DNA of 64,000 nt, from NCBI GenBank assembly GCA_041397865.1, contig JAWKVT010000001.1, positions 496,001-560,000 on the forward strand. The letters run 5' to 3'. How positions within the stretch are numbered: position 1 is the stretch's first letter; every line of letters starts with the position of its first letter. The DNA comes from TMED27 sp041397865. Lineage in GTDB: Bacteria > Pseudomonadota > Alphaproteobacteria > Micavibrionales > Micavibrionaceae. A program made the translations under genes and the position numbers. This document shows positions 25,798 through 33,853 of the stretch, piece by piece. The notes below the pieces were generated by a model that worked only from the letters and a program-made list of their open reading frames with translations, made no database searches and had not been told where the DNA came from.

Positions 25798-27042
25798 TTA
25801 AGCCGCCCTGCTGCAATTTTGCCCAAAACGCTGCTCAACATACTCTTCAACAAGCTTCTGAAAGTCTGCCGCGATAGCCTCCCCGCGCAGCGTATGCGCC
25901 TTCTTCCCGTCAATAAACACCGGCGCAACCGGGCTTTCCCCCGTGCCGGGCAACGAAATTCCAATATCCGCATGCTTGGACTCGCCCGGACCGTTCACAA
26001 TACACCCCATCACCGCAACTTTCAGCGTCTCAACACCGGGGTATTTTTCTTTCCAAACCGGCATCTTCGCATCCAGATCGGCCTGAATAGCTTGCGCAAG
26101 CTCCTGAAACACCGTCGAGGTCGTACGCCCACACCCCGGACACGCCGCCACTTCCGGCGCAAAAGAACGCAAGCCCAGCGCCTGCAAGATCTCCTTGCAA
26201 ACCTTAACCTCGAGCGTCCGGTCCCCGCCCGGCTCCGGTGTCAGCGAAGCGCGAATCGTATCACCTATACCCTCGTTAAGAAGTATCCCCTCACCCAAAG
26301 CCGTCGCAACAATTCCTTTCGAACCCATCCCCGCCTCGGTCAAACCAAGATGCAAAGCATAATCGCTGCGCCGCGCCAACGCGCGGTAAACCGCAATCAA
26401 ATCCTGCACCCGCGAAACCTTGGCAGAAAGAATAATCTGGTCTTTACGCAAACCGACCTCAAGCGCCTTCTCCGCGCTTATCAACGCCGATTGCACCAGC
26501 GTTTCACGCATAACAGCGTCCGACTCCCACGGCTCCGCCCTCTGCGCATTCTCATCCATAAGCTTCGTCGCCAGCGCCGCATCAAGGCTCCCCCAATTCA
26601 CGCCAATCCGCACCGCCTTGTTGTACTCCACCGCTTTTTCCAGCATCACCTCGAACTGCGCGTCATGCTTCTTCCCAAAACCGACATTCCCCGGATTAAT
26701 CCGGTACTTGTCCAGCGCCGCGCAAAGGCCCGGATATTCGGAGAGCAACGTATGCCCGTTATAATGAAAACACCCGGCCAAAGGCACATCCAGCCCCGCC
26801 TGCTCCAACCGCTCCCGCAACGCAATCACGCCCTTCGCCGCCTGCTCATTATTCACCGTAACGCGGATAATCTCAGAACCTGCAAGAAACAGCTCCCGCA
26901 CCTGCGCAAAGGTCTTCTCAACATCCGCCGTATCCGTGTTGGTCATCGACTGCACAACCACAGGCGCGCGGCCGCCCACAACAACATTGCGAACCTTCAC
27001 CGCATGCGTCTTATGACGCAAATTTTGAGCAATCTCAACCAT
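25798..27042 (-). CDS. ispG: 4-hydroxy-3-methylbut-2-enyl diphosphate synthase (flavodoxin)
   Basis: Penultimate step of the MEP isoprenoid pathway; a [4Fe-4S] enzyme. 414 residues. Starts with R(K)THAVKVRNVVVGGRAPVVVQSMTNTDTADVEKT, has ADIPFHYN-type sequence (PLAGCFHYNGH), and cluster Cys in VAACPGCGRTTSTVF and VMGCIVNGPGESKHADIGISLPGTGE. Complete. Confidence 0.97.
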   Translation of the reverse strand: MVEIAQNLRHKTHAVKVRNVVVGGRAPVVVQSMTNTDTADVEKTFAQVRELFLAGSEIIRVTVNNEQAAKGVIALRERLEQAGLDVPLAGCFHYNGHTLLSEYPGLCAALDKYRINPGNVGFGKKHDAQFEVMLEKAVEYNKAVRIGVNWGSLDAALATKLMDENAQRAEPWESDAVMRETLVQSALISAEKALEVGLRKDQIILSAKVSRVQDLIAVYRALARRSDYALHLGLTEAGMGSKGIVATALGEGILLNEGIGDTIRASLTPEPGGDRTLEVKVCKEILQALGLRSFAPEVAACPGCGRTTSTVFQELAQAIQADLDAKMPVWKEKYPGVETLKVAVMGCIVNGPGESKHADIGISLPGTGESPVAPVFIDGKKAHTLRGEAIAADFQKLVEEYVEQRFGQNCSRAA

Positions 27043-27082
27043 GCGCTTTATGTAGACCCAATATAACGGAAAATCAAGGAAA

Positions 27083-27157
27083 TGGTGGGCGATGACAGGG
27101 TCGAACTGCCGACATCCTCGGTGTAAACGAGGCGCTCTACCACTGAGCTAATCGCCC
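27083..27157 (-). tRNA. tRNA-Val (TAC)
   Basis: Acceptor GGGCGAT/ATCGCCC, D-arm GCTCAGTGGTAGAGC, anticodon arm CTCGT-TTACACC-GAG with anticodon TAC, T-arm GGCAG-TTCGACC-CTGTC, discriminator A and CCA encoded. Confidence 0.95.
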
Positions 27158-27223
27158 TTACCAAGTAAGGATTGCGTATATCTAATGGCTCTCCCACCAA
27201 AAATCAAGCCTCTTCCCACATAA

Positions 27224-27251
27224 AAAAGCCCCGCATCACCGCAGGGCTTTT
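27224..27251 (-). terminator. Terminator downstream of the HU gene
   Basis: AAAAGCCC (27224-27231) pairs with GGGCTTTT (27244-27251) around a short inner stem; on the minus strand the right side is followed by a run of six T. It could act in both directions. Confidence 0.75.
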
Positions 27252-27297
27252 AAAATGAATACAATATCCCGCTTAATAGGGGAACGCCCAACGGCGA

Positions 27298-27573
27298 TTA
27301 CTTGTTAACAGCTTCTTTCAGCTCTTTACCGGCCTTGAATTTAGGCTGCTTGGAAGCCGGAATCTTGATCGGCTCGCCTGTGCGTGGGTTACGGCCTGTT
27401 GTCGCAGCGCGCTTGGCAACTGAGAATGTACCGAAACCAACCAAACGAACGTCATCACCTTTTTTCAAGGCGCCTTTAACGGCATCAATAACAGCGTCTA
27501 CGGCAGCAGCAGCTTTTGTTTTAGAGATATCGGCTGAATCAGCCACTTTTGATACTAGGTCTTGCTTGTTCAT
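27298..27573 (-). CDS. hup: DNA-binding protein HU
   Basis: 91 residues from MNKQDLVSKVADSADISKTKA. The DNA-binding arm reads RLVGFGTFSVAKRAATTGRNPRTGEPIKIPASKQPKFKAGKELKEAVN, a textbook HU sequence. The open frame extends upstream, but the ATG at 27573 follows a GGGGG site and gives the normal length. It lies downstream of lon as in other alphaproteobacteria; the 143-bp gap probably holds its own promoter. Confidence 0.97.
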   Translation of the reverse strand: MNKQDLVSKVADSADISKTKAAAAVDAVIDAVKGALKKGDDVRLVGFGTFSVAKRAATTGRNPRTGEPIKIPASKQPKFKAGKELKEAVNK

Positions 27574-27716
27574 AAGAACCCCCTTCAGGTTAAAGTTAAG
27601 CAAATGGTTTTTTCGAAAAGACTTCAAAAAAACCCTTTTGAAATCCCTTGAAAGCGAATGCCAGCAAGGTTTTTCAATTGGTGTAGAGAATCTTTTAGGC
27701 CTTTTTTTCGAATGAA

Positions 27717-30137
27717 TCAATGGGTAATTAAGTCTTTACCCTTACTTTCTGCACTTTTTGAAGGAATTTGCTCAATTTTCGCCTCAGAATCCGCATTAAT
27801 AGGCTGAAGGGATTCCAGCAAAGCATGCGCAAGCACCTCGTCAATATTCCGTACACTGACAATTTCAAGATCCCTTTTCACATTCGCCGGAATATCTTCA
27901 AGGTCTTTCACGTTATCTTCGGGTATCAAAACTTTCTTGATACCGCCGCGAACAGCGCCCAAAAGCTTTTCCTTCAAACCGCCGATTTCCGTGACCTTAC
28001 CGCGCAGATTGACCTCTCCCGTCATCGCAATATCCTTGCTCACCGGAATCCCGGTTAAACACGATACAATCGAAGTCACCATCGCCGCGCCCGCAGACGG
28101 GCCGTCTTTCGGTACCGCCCCTTCGGGCACGTGGACATGAATCTGCTTCTTCTGCAAAGCTTCATAATCAATCCCGTACTGCGCCGCACGCGATTTAATC
28201 AGCATTTCGGCAACCGTAATTGATTCTTTCATCACGTCTTTAAGGTTCCCGGTCATTGAAACCTTGCCGTCCTTGCCTTCATAGCTGACCGCTTCAATCT
28301 GCAAAATAGAACCGCCGACCTCGGAATAGGAAAGCCCGCTCACAACACCGATATTGTCATGCTCGTCAATTTCCCGGCTGGAGAATTTCTTAACACCTGC
28401 ATATTTCTCAAGAGTACGCGGCGTAATAAAAATCTTTTCCTTGCCCTTCATCAAAATCTCTTTGATCGCCTTCCGGCAAAGGCCCGCAATTTCACGCTCA
28501 AGATTTCGCACACCGGCCTCGCGCGTATAAAAGCGAATAAGATCGCGCAAACCGTTATCGCTGATCTTAAATTCATCTTTCTTAAGCCCGCACGCCTTCA
28601 TCTGCTTCTTCAGCAAATGACGCTTAACAATCTCCAGCTTTTCATCCTCCGTATAACCGGAAATGCGGATAATCTCCATCCGGTCCAGCAACGGACGCGG
28701 CATCTCCGCCAGATTATTCGCCGTACATACAAACATCACATCCGACAAATCATAATCAAGCTCCAGATAATGATCCTGAAATGTTGCATTCTGCTCTGGG
28801 TCAAGCACCTCAAGCAACGCCGAACTCGGATCCCCGCGCCAGTCGTTGCCCAGCTTGTCCACCTCGTCAAACAAGAACAGCGGGTTCACCGTCTTGGCTT
28901 TTTTCATACCCTGAATAATTTTGCCCGGCAAAGCCCCGACATAAGTCCGCCGATGTCCGCGAATCTCGCTCTCGTCACGCACACCACCCAAAGACATCCG
29001 TACAAAATTCCGGTTCGTCGCTTTCGCGATTGATTGCCCAAGCGAGGTCTTACCAACCCCCGGCGGTCCAACCAGACACAAAATAGGCCCCTTCACCTTC
29101 TTCGTCCGTTGTTGCACAGCCAGATATTCAAGAATACGTTCTTTGACCTTTTCCAAACCGTAATGATCGGCGTTCAAAACCTTCTTCGCCGCTTTAATAT
29201 CGGACTTCACCCGGCTGCGTTTTTTCCACGGCACACCCAGAATCCAGTCCAGATAGTTCCGCACAACGGTCGCCTCCGCCGACATCGGCGACATCTGGCG
29301 AAGTTTCTTCAATTCCTTATCAGCACGCTCCTTGGCCTCCTTCGGCAACTTGGCATCTTCAATAGATTTTTCCAACTCGCCCATTTCATCAAGGCCGTCT
29401 TCCCCCTCGCCAAGCTCTTTTTGAATCGCCTTCATCTGCTCGTTCAGGTAATACTCGCGCTGGGTTTTCTCCATCTGACGCTTCACACGGCTCCGCACAC
29501 GCTTTTCAACCTGAAGAACGCCGATCTCGCCTTCCATAAAACCGTAGATCCGCTCAAGCCGCTCCTGCAAGCCCGGCACCTCCAAAAGCTCCTGCTTCTG
29601 CTCAATCTTAAGCGCCAGATGAGAAGCAATCGTATCGGCCATCTTCACCGGTTCTTCAATCTGATTCACCGAAACAATCACCTCTGGCGGGATCTTTTTA
29701 TTCAGCTTCACATATTGCTCAAACTGCGACGTCACCGCCCGCGCCAACGCCTCAAGCTCATCGCTCATAACCGTCGTATCGACAATGCCCTCCGTCTGCG
29801 CCTCCAGGAAATCTTTATTATCCAGAAACTTGGAAACTTTCACCCGCTCTCCGCCTTCAACCAGAACCTTTACAGTCCCGTCCGGCAGCTTCAAAAGCTG
29901 CAAAATCGTCCCGATCGTCCCGATATCATAAAGCTGATCAGCTGCCGGATCGTCATCAGACGGCGATTTCTGCGTCAAAAGCAGGATCTGCTTGTTTTCA
30001 TGCATCACATGCTCAAGCGCCTGTACAGATTTATCCCGCCCCACAAAAAGCGGCACAATCATATGCGGAAAAACAACAATATCGCGCAGCGGCAATACGG
30101 CATAGCTTTGGGCTGAAGGTTTGGAACTTCCTAACAT
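27717..30137 (-). CDS. lon: ATP-dependent protease Lon
   Basis: 806 residues. N-terminal substrate domain (YAVLPLRDIVVFPHMIVPLFVGRDKSVQAL), AAA+ module with Walker A GPPGVGKTSLGQ (about residue 359) and Walker B LFLFDEVDKLG, and a C-terminal protease domain with the catalytic Ser in PKDGPSAGAAM (about 679) and Lys in GLKEKLLGAVRGGIKKVLIP. The C-terminal tail (residues 780-806) is polar. Follows clpP directly, with no clpX between. Confidence 0.98.
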   Translation of the reverse strand: MLGSSKPSAQSYAVLPLRDIVVFPHMIVPLFVGRDKSVQALEHVMHENKQILLLTQKSPSDDDPAADQLYDIGTIGTILQLLKLPDGTVKVLVEGGERVKVSKFLDNKDFLEAQTEGIVDTTVMSDELEALARAVTSQFEQYVKLNKKIPPEVIVSVNQIEEPVKMADTIASHLALKIEQKQELLEVPGLQERLERIYGFMEGEIGVLQVEKRVRSRVKRQMEKTQREYYLNEQMKAIQKELGEGEDGLDEMGELEKSIEDAKLPKEAKERADKELKKLRQMSPMSAEATVVRNYLDWILGVPWKKRSRVKSDIKAAKKVLNADHYGLEKVKERILEYLAVQQRTKKVKGPILCLVGPPGVGKTSLGQSIAKATNRNFVRMSLGGVRDESEIRGHRRTYVGALPGKIIQGMKKAKTVNPLFLFDEVDKLGNDWRGDPSSALLEVLDPEQNATFQDHYLELDYDLSDVMFVCTANNLAEMPRPLLDRMEIIRISGYTEDEKLEIVKRHLLKKQMKACGLKKDEFKISDNGLRDLIRFYTREAGVRNLEREIAGLCRKAIKEILMKGKEKIFITPRTLEKYAGVKKFSSREIDEHDNIGVVSGLSYSEVGGSILQIEAVSYEGKDGKVSMTGNLKDVMKESITVAEMLIKSRAAQYGIDYEALQKKQIHVHVPEGAVPKDGPSAGAAMVTSIVSCLTGIPVSKDIAMTGEVNLRGKVTEIGGLKEKLLGAVRGGIKKVLIPEDNVKDLEDIPANVKRDLEIVSVRNIDEVLAHALLESLQPINADSEAKIEQIPSKSAESKGKDLITH

Positions 30138-30235
30138 ATCGGTCCTTATTTAAACGGTTAAATCCTTAACAGAAGAGAGAAATGGCGCCTTTAGGGCAAA
30201 AATCAATCCATCCCCCTATATTAAGGGCAAAACCT

Positions 30236-30892
30236 TTATTTTTTCTTATCTTTTTCATCAGAAAGCACATGATTCGCGACAACTTCATCAATAAGCCCGA
30301 ATTTCTTGGCTTCCTCCGCACTCATAAAATTATCGCGATCCATCGCCTTTTCAACGTCAGCAAGCTTTTGCCCCGTATGATGCACGTAAATATCATTCAG
30401 TTTTTCCCGCAAACGCAGGATTTCCCTGGCCTGAATCTCGATATCCGAAGCCTGCCCGCGCGCCCCGCCACTTGGCTGGTGAATCATAATCCGTGAGTTA
30501 GGCAAAGAATAACGGTGCTTGGCCTGCCCCGCCGCCAGCAAAAGCGAACCCATAGACGCCGCCTGCCCCATACACACCGTATGAACCTCCGGCTTGATAT
30601 ACTGCATCGTGTCATACATCGCCAGTCCCGCCGTCACGACGCCGCCCGGAGAGTTAATATAAAACGAAATCGGCTTCTTCGGGTTTTCTGATTCCAGAAA
30701 CAAAAACTGCGCACAAATAAGCGCCGACACCCCGTCATGCACCTCCCCGTTCAGGAAAATAATCCGCTCTTTCAACAGGCGCGAATAAATATCAAACGCC
30801 CGCTCTCCGCGGTTTGTTTGTTCAATAACGGTGGGAACCAGAGTATTGGCGTAAACTTCAAAAGGATCGCGTTCGTTAAAATCTGCTGACAT
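30236..30892 (-). CDS. clpP: ATP-dependent Clp protease proteolytic subunit
   Basis: 218 residues. Serine peptidase with the nucleophile in GQAASMGSLLLAAG (about residue 113), His in NSRIMIHQPSGGARGQ (about 138) and Asp in KAMDRDNFMSAEEAKKFGLID. Starts ADFNERDPFEVYANTLVPTVIEQTNRGERAFDIYSRLLKER, with no long propeptide. Its usual neighbour clpX is missing from this locus, so its ATPase partner must be encoded elsewhere. Confidence 0.98.
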   Translation of the reverse strand: MSADFNERDPFEVYANTLVPTVIEQTNRGERAFDIYSRLLKERIIFLNGEVHDGVSALICAQFLFLESENPKKPISFYINSPGGVVTAGLAMYDTMQYIKPEVHTVCMGQAASMGSLLLAAGQAKHRYSLPNSRIMIHQPSGGARGQASDIEIQAREILRLREKLNDIYVHHTGQKLADVEKAMDRDNFMSAEEAKKFGLIDEVVANHVLSDEKDKKK

Positions 30893-30923
30893 GTTTTTTC
30901 TTATCCGAATGGTTAAAGGAATT

Positions 30924-30966
30924 GAATACAGCTACACCGTAGCCGAGGAGCCACGGTGTATTCAAG
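30924..30966. repeat. Hairpin between tig and clpP
   Basis: TACACCGT (30933-30940) pairs with ACGGTGTA (30953-30960), and the flanks GAATACA and TATTC extend the arms. No T-run follows on the minus strand, so it may be an mRNA-processing or attenuation structure, not a full terminator. Confidence 0.55.
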
Positions 30967-30991
30967 TCTGAATATAAAATTATGAACTCTG

Positions 30992-32404
30992 TTAAGAGCC
31001 TTTTTTAGCTTTAGCCGCAGGCTTCTTATCACCGTCTTTTTTCGCAGCCGCTTTCTTTTTCGCCTCAGGCTTCTCATCGCCTTCTTCATCCAGCGCCTTC
31101 AAAAGCTCATCCTGCGAAACGCTCTTTTCCTTCACCTCGGCCAGTTCAAGAATGTAATCAACGACTTTTTCCTCGAACAAAGGCGCTCTCAAAGACTCAA
31201 GCGCTTGTGGATTCTTCCCGTAATAATCGAACACTTCTCTTTCCTGCCCCGGAAATTTCTGCGCTTCGCTAATCACGGCCTTGTGCAACTCGGGATCAGC
31301 AACGCTAATCCCCTGCTCATTCCCGATTTCCGCTAAAAGCAACCCCAAACGCACCCGGCGCTCGCCAATCGCTTCATACTCTTTCTTCTCTTTCGCGCTC
31401 AACTCCGCATCCTCGCCGTTACGCTGACGCTCCAGCTTGATCTGTTCAAGAATATGCGTGTTTTCCATCTCCAGCATGCCCGGCGGAACATCAAACTTGT
31501 TCGCCGCGTCCAGCGCATCCAGAAGCTCTTTCTTTAAGACCATCCGGGAATGACCATCCAGCTCTTTCTGGAGCTGTTCCTTAACAGCCTCTTTAAGCGC
31601 CTTAAGGTCGTCCAGCCCAAGCTGCTTGGCAAAATCATCGTTGATCTCCGCTTCCGCAGGCTCGCGAATTTCATGAATTTCAACATCGAAAATCGCATCA
31701 CGCCCGGCAAGCTCTTTCGCCCCGTAATTCTCAGGGAAAGCCACCTTAACCTCAACCTTCTCGCCCGCCTTCTTGCCAACAAGCTGCTCCTCAAAGCCGG
31801 GAATAAATGTGCCCGAACCAAGCTTAAGCTGATGCCCGTGCGCATGCATCCCTTCATGCTCCACATTGTCGTCGGCTGTGCGTCCATGGAAATCAATCAC
31901 AACGGTCTCACCGTCTTTGGCCCCGCGCTTGGCTTCAACAGGTTTCGTTGTTTCATTATTCTCCGCAATCCGCGCCAACGCCTCTTCAATCTCCTTATCC
32001 GAAGGTGCCGCAACCCGCTTGGTCAGCTTGATATCCTTAAGCGGCGCAATCTTAAACTCCGGCATAGCCTCAACCTGAACGGTGTAGACAAGGTCATTTC
32101 CCTCGCCAAAGTCTTTGCTTTTTACCTCAATCTTCGGCTGGAGCGCCGGTTTAATCTTCTTGTCCGAAAGCGCTTTTTGCGACGTTTCATTCACCGCCGC
32201 TTCCAGAATTTCACCAAGAATAGCCTTGCCATAGCGTTTTTTCAGCATCGCCGCAGGCACCTTGCCCTTGCGAAAACCCGGCATATTCGCCGTCTTACCA
32301 ATTTCTTGAAGTTTTACATCAACACGCTTCTCTATATCATTGGCCGGAATAGTAATTTCAAGCTCATGATTAAGGCCTTCTGATTTAATTTCTTTCACTT
32401 TCAT
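30992..32404 (-). CDS. tig: Trigger factor
   Basis: Ribosome-bound chaperone and peptidyl-prolyl isomerase. 470 residues. The ribosome-binding signature lies in GFRKGKVPAAMLKKRYGKAIL (about residues 44-64); the PPIase domain has DGETVVIDFHGR and LGSGTFIPGFEEQLVGKKAGEKVEVKVAFPENYGAKELAGRDAIFDVEIHEIREP. The C-terminus has a Lys/Ala-rich tail (KPEAKKKAAAKKDGDKKPAAKAKKG) not present in E. coli Tig but common in alphaproteobacteria. Heads the tig-clpP-lon-hup series. Confidence 0.97.
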   Translation of the reverse strand: MKVKEIKSEGLNHELEITIPANDIEKRVDVKLQEIGKTANMPGFRKGKVPAAMLKKRYGKAILGEILEAAVNETSQKALSDKKIKPALQPKIEVKSKDFGEGNDLVYTVQVEAMPEFKIAPLKDIKLTKRVAAPSDKEIEEALARIAENNETTKPVEAKRGAKDGETVVIDFHGRTADDNVEHEGMHAHGHQLKLGSGTFIPGFEEQLVGKKAGEKVEVKVAFPENYGAKELAGRDAIFDVEIHEIREPAEAEINDDFAKQLGLDDLKALKEAVKEQLQKELDGHSRMVLKKELLDALDAANKFDVPPGMLEMENTHILEQIKLERQRNGEDAELSAKEKKEYEAIGERRVRLGLLLAEIGNEQGISVADPELHKAVISEAQKFPGQEREVFDYYGKNPQALESLRAPLFEEKVVDYILELAEVKEKSVSQDELLKALDEEGDEKPEAKKKAAAKKDGDKKPAAKAKKGS

Positions 32405-32485
32405 AACAATAACTTCTTAGCTTCTCTTCTGTTAAACAACCCGCGCCCCGGCCAATTGCAAAAGGCCGAAACACTTAAAAAAATA

Positions 32486-32782
32486 TGGTGCCACGAGAGA
32501 GAATTGAACTCTCGACCTCACCCTTCATACTCACTACGGCTTTCGCCGCCACCTTCGCAGGTGTTTGTAGCCTGGACTATCTCTTCACCATAACCATCCG
32601 GCCTTAGGTGCCGCCCTTTTAGTCTCTACACCTTCCCCTTGCTATAAAAAGGCTTGGGGCTTGGCTCGGGATTGCCATTTGACAGGTTTCCCCGAATTTG
32701 AGCGGTGATCTCCCGCCGGTTTCCCGCGCGGGCAGGCAATTAAAATTACCAAGGGTGCGCTCTACCACTGAGCTACCGCGGC
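32486..32782 (-). tRNA. tRNA-Thr (GGT), interrupted by a group I intron
   Basis: The 5' exon is 35 nt (32782-32748): acceptor GCCGCGG, D-arm GCTCAGTGGTAGAGC, and anticodon 5' arm CACCC-TTGGT. The 3' exon is 40 nt (32525-32486): AA-GGGTG, variable loop, T-arm GAGAG-TTCAATT-CTCTC, acceptor TCGTGGC, A73 and CCA. Spliced, the anticodon arm reads CACCC-TTGGTAA-GGGTG, anticodon GGT (Thr, codons ACC/ACU). Without removal of the 222-nt insert the anticodon arm cannot close. No other Thr tRNA is in the window. Confidence 0.92.
32526..32747 (-). ncRNA. Group I self-splicing intron in tRNA-Thr(GGT)
   Basis: A 222-nt insert directly 3' of anticodon base 36. The upstream exon ends in U and the intron ends in G, the two group I splice-site rules. 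On the minus strand the conserved core segments appear in order: a P-like segment (AATTGCCTGCC, GCGGGAAACC), a Q-like segment (GGCAATCCCGAGCC), an R segment (TAGAGACTAAAAGGG at about 32616-32630) and an S segment (AGAGATAGTCC, 32574-32584). R GACTA and S TAGTC would form P7. GCC in the intron can pair with the exon GGU as P1. There is no open reading frame for an endonuclease, as in small tRNA introns. Confidence 0.88.
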
Positions 32783-32899
32783 TTTTTGTTAAAGCGAGTG
32801 CAACGTACAATATTATTTTTCCCCTGTCATCCCCAATTTGGAAGCAACCGCCGATTAATTTCGTACGTTAAAAATATAAAAATTTACAAGAAATAAGGT

Positions 32900-33757
32900 T
32901 TAAACAGCCACAAGATCCAGACTGTCAACACCGCCCTCTGCCGATAGCCCGCCACCAATCCAGCCCAAATCTCTGGCTTTGTTGAAGGCCAGCAAGGCCG
33001 TGGTCGCAGCGCCCGACCCCCCGCCCATATCAAGCGTAGCCGCAGCCTTCGTAAAAAAAGCGTTGATAATGCCGCTGGATACAGCCTCTTCCGCCGCCAC
33101 GCTTGCAACCTGCGTGACCGGAGCCTCCACCGCAGCAGAAGCCAGCTCTGTTGTCACCTCTTCCGCCACAGCCTCATGCGCCGCATGCATATGCGCCAGC
33201 GGCTCCGGCGGCGGGGCAGCGGCCATATTAACCGTTCCGCCATAATCCGGAATGCTTGTCATATGGGTGTTTTGCTGTTGCGCGGCCTCAACTTCCAGAT
33301 TTCTTAAGTTTCTGTCAAAACGCTGCGCATCCCGGGCCATCAATTGCTCCGGTGTTAAAGGCCCGGTCGAAGCCGCAGACCCCGCCGTCCAGCGGCCATC
33401 GACCCCGGCATTCCATAACCCCTTAAGCCCCGTCCAACACCCTTTAATGGCTTCACCAACACCAGACATACCGGTTTTTACAAGCTCCGGATGAACAAGC
33501 TCCTCGGGACCATATGCATACCGCCCCAAAGGATCATGCAACACGTTGGAATAAAACGAACCCGGATCGGTCAGCATCTCCCCAATAGAGGCATTGGGAT
33601 TACGCATCAGAACCCTGTTAGCACCCGCACCAATCGCAGGAAAAATTAACAGGCTACCAAAACTTAATACTTTGGCGGCAAACGTATTTCCACTATATGC
33701 CAAACCACCAACTTTTTTAGCTATGCCACCAAAAATGCCCGCAAGTGCACCCGCCAT
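32900..33757 (-). CDS. Hypothetical Ala-rich protein
   Basis: 285 residues. Begins MAGALAGIFGGIAKKVGGLAYSG, with a hydrophobic segment (VLSFGSLLIFPAIGAGANRVL, about 30-50), then a region with DPLGRYAYGPEELVHPELVKTGMSGVGEAIKG, a charged stretch (RDAQRFDRNLRNLEVEAAQQQNTH), and an Ala/Val/Glu-rich C-terminal third ending in Gly-rich sequence. No catalytic motif is seen. No family recognised; single gene between tRNA-Thr and uvrA. Confidence 0.65.
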   Translation of the reverse strand: MAGALAGIFGGIAKKVGGLAYSGNTFAAKVLSFGSLLIFPAIGAGANRVLMRNPNASIGEMLTDPGSFYSNVLHDPLGRYAYGPEELVHPELVKTGMSGVGEAIKGCWTGLKGLWNAGVDGRWTAGSAASTGPLTPEQLMARDAQRFDRNLRNLEVEAAQQQNTHMTSIPDYGGTVNMAAAPPPEPLAHMHAAHEAVAEEVTTELASAAVEAPVTQVASVAAEEAVSSGIINAFFTKAAATLDMGGGSGAATTALLAFNKARDLGWIGGGLSAEGGVDSLDLVAV

Positions 33758-33853
33758 GCCTATTCTCCATTACTATCCGTTAATAGCGTTATGAATATTA
33801 ACAAAAAATTAAGGAAAATACAACATTTCACCATAACGCATTGTTTTTCCATG

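Noticed and set aside
25792..27066. 424-codon plus-strand open frame across ispG
   Set aside because: Antisense shadow of ispG, Arg/His-rich, no recognisable motif.
29034..30116. 360-codon plus-strand open frame across lon
   Set aside because: Antisense shadow of the lon N-terminal half.
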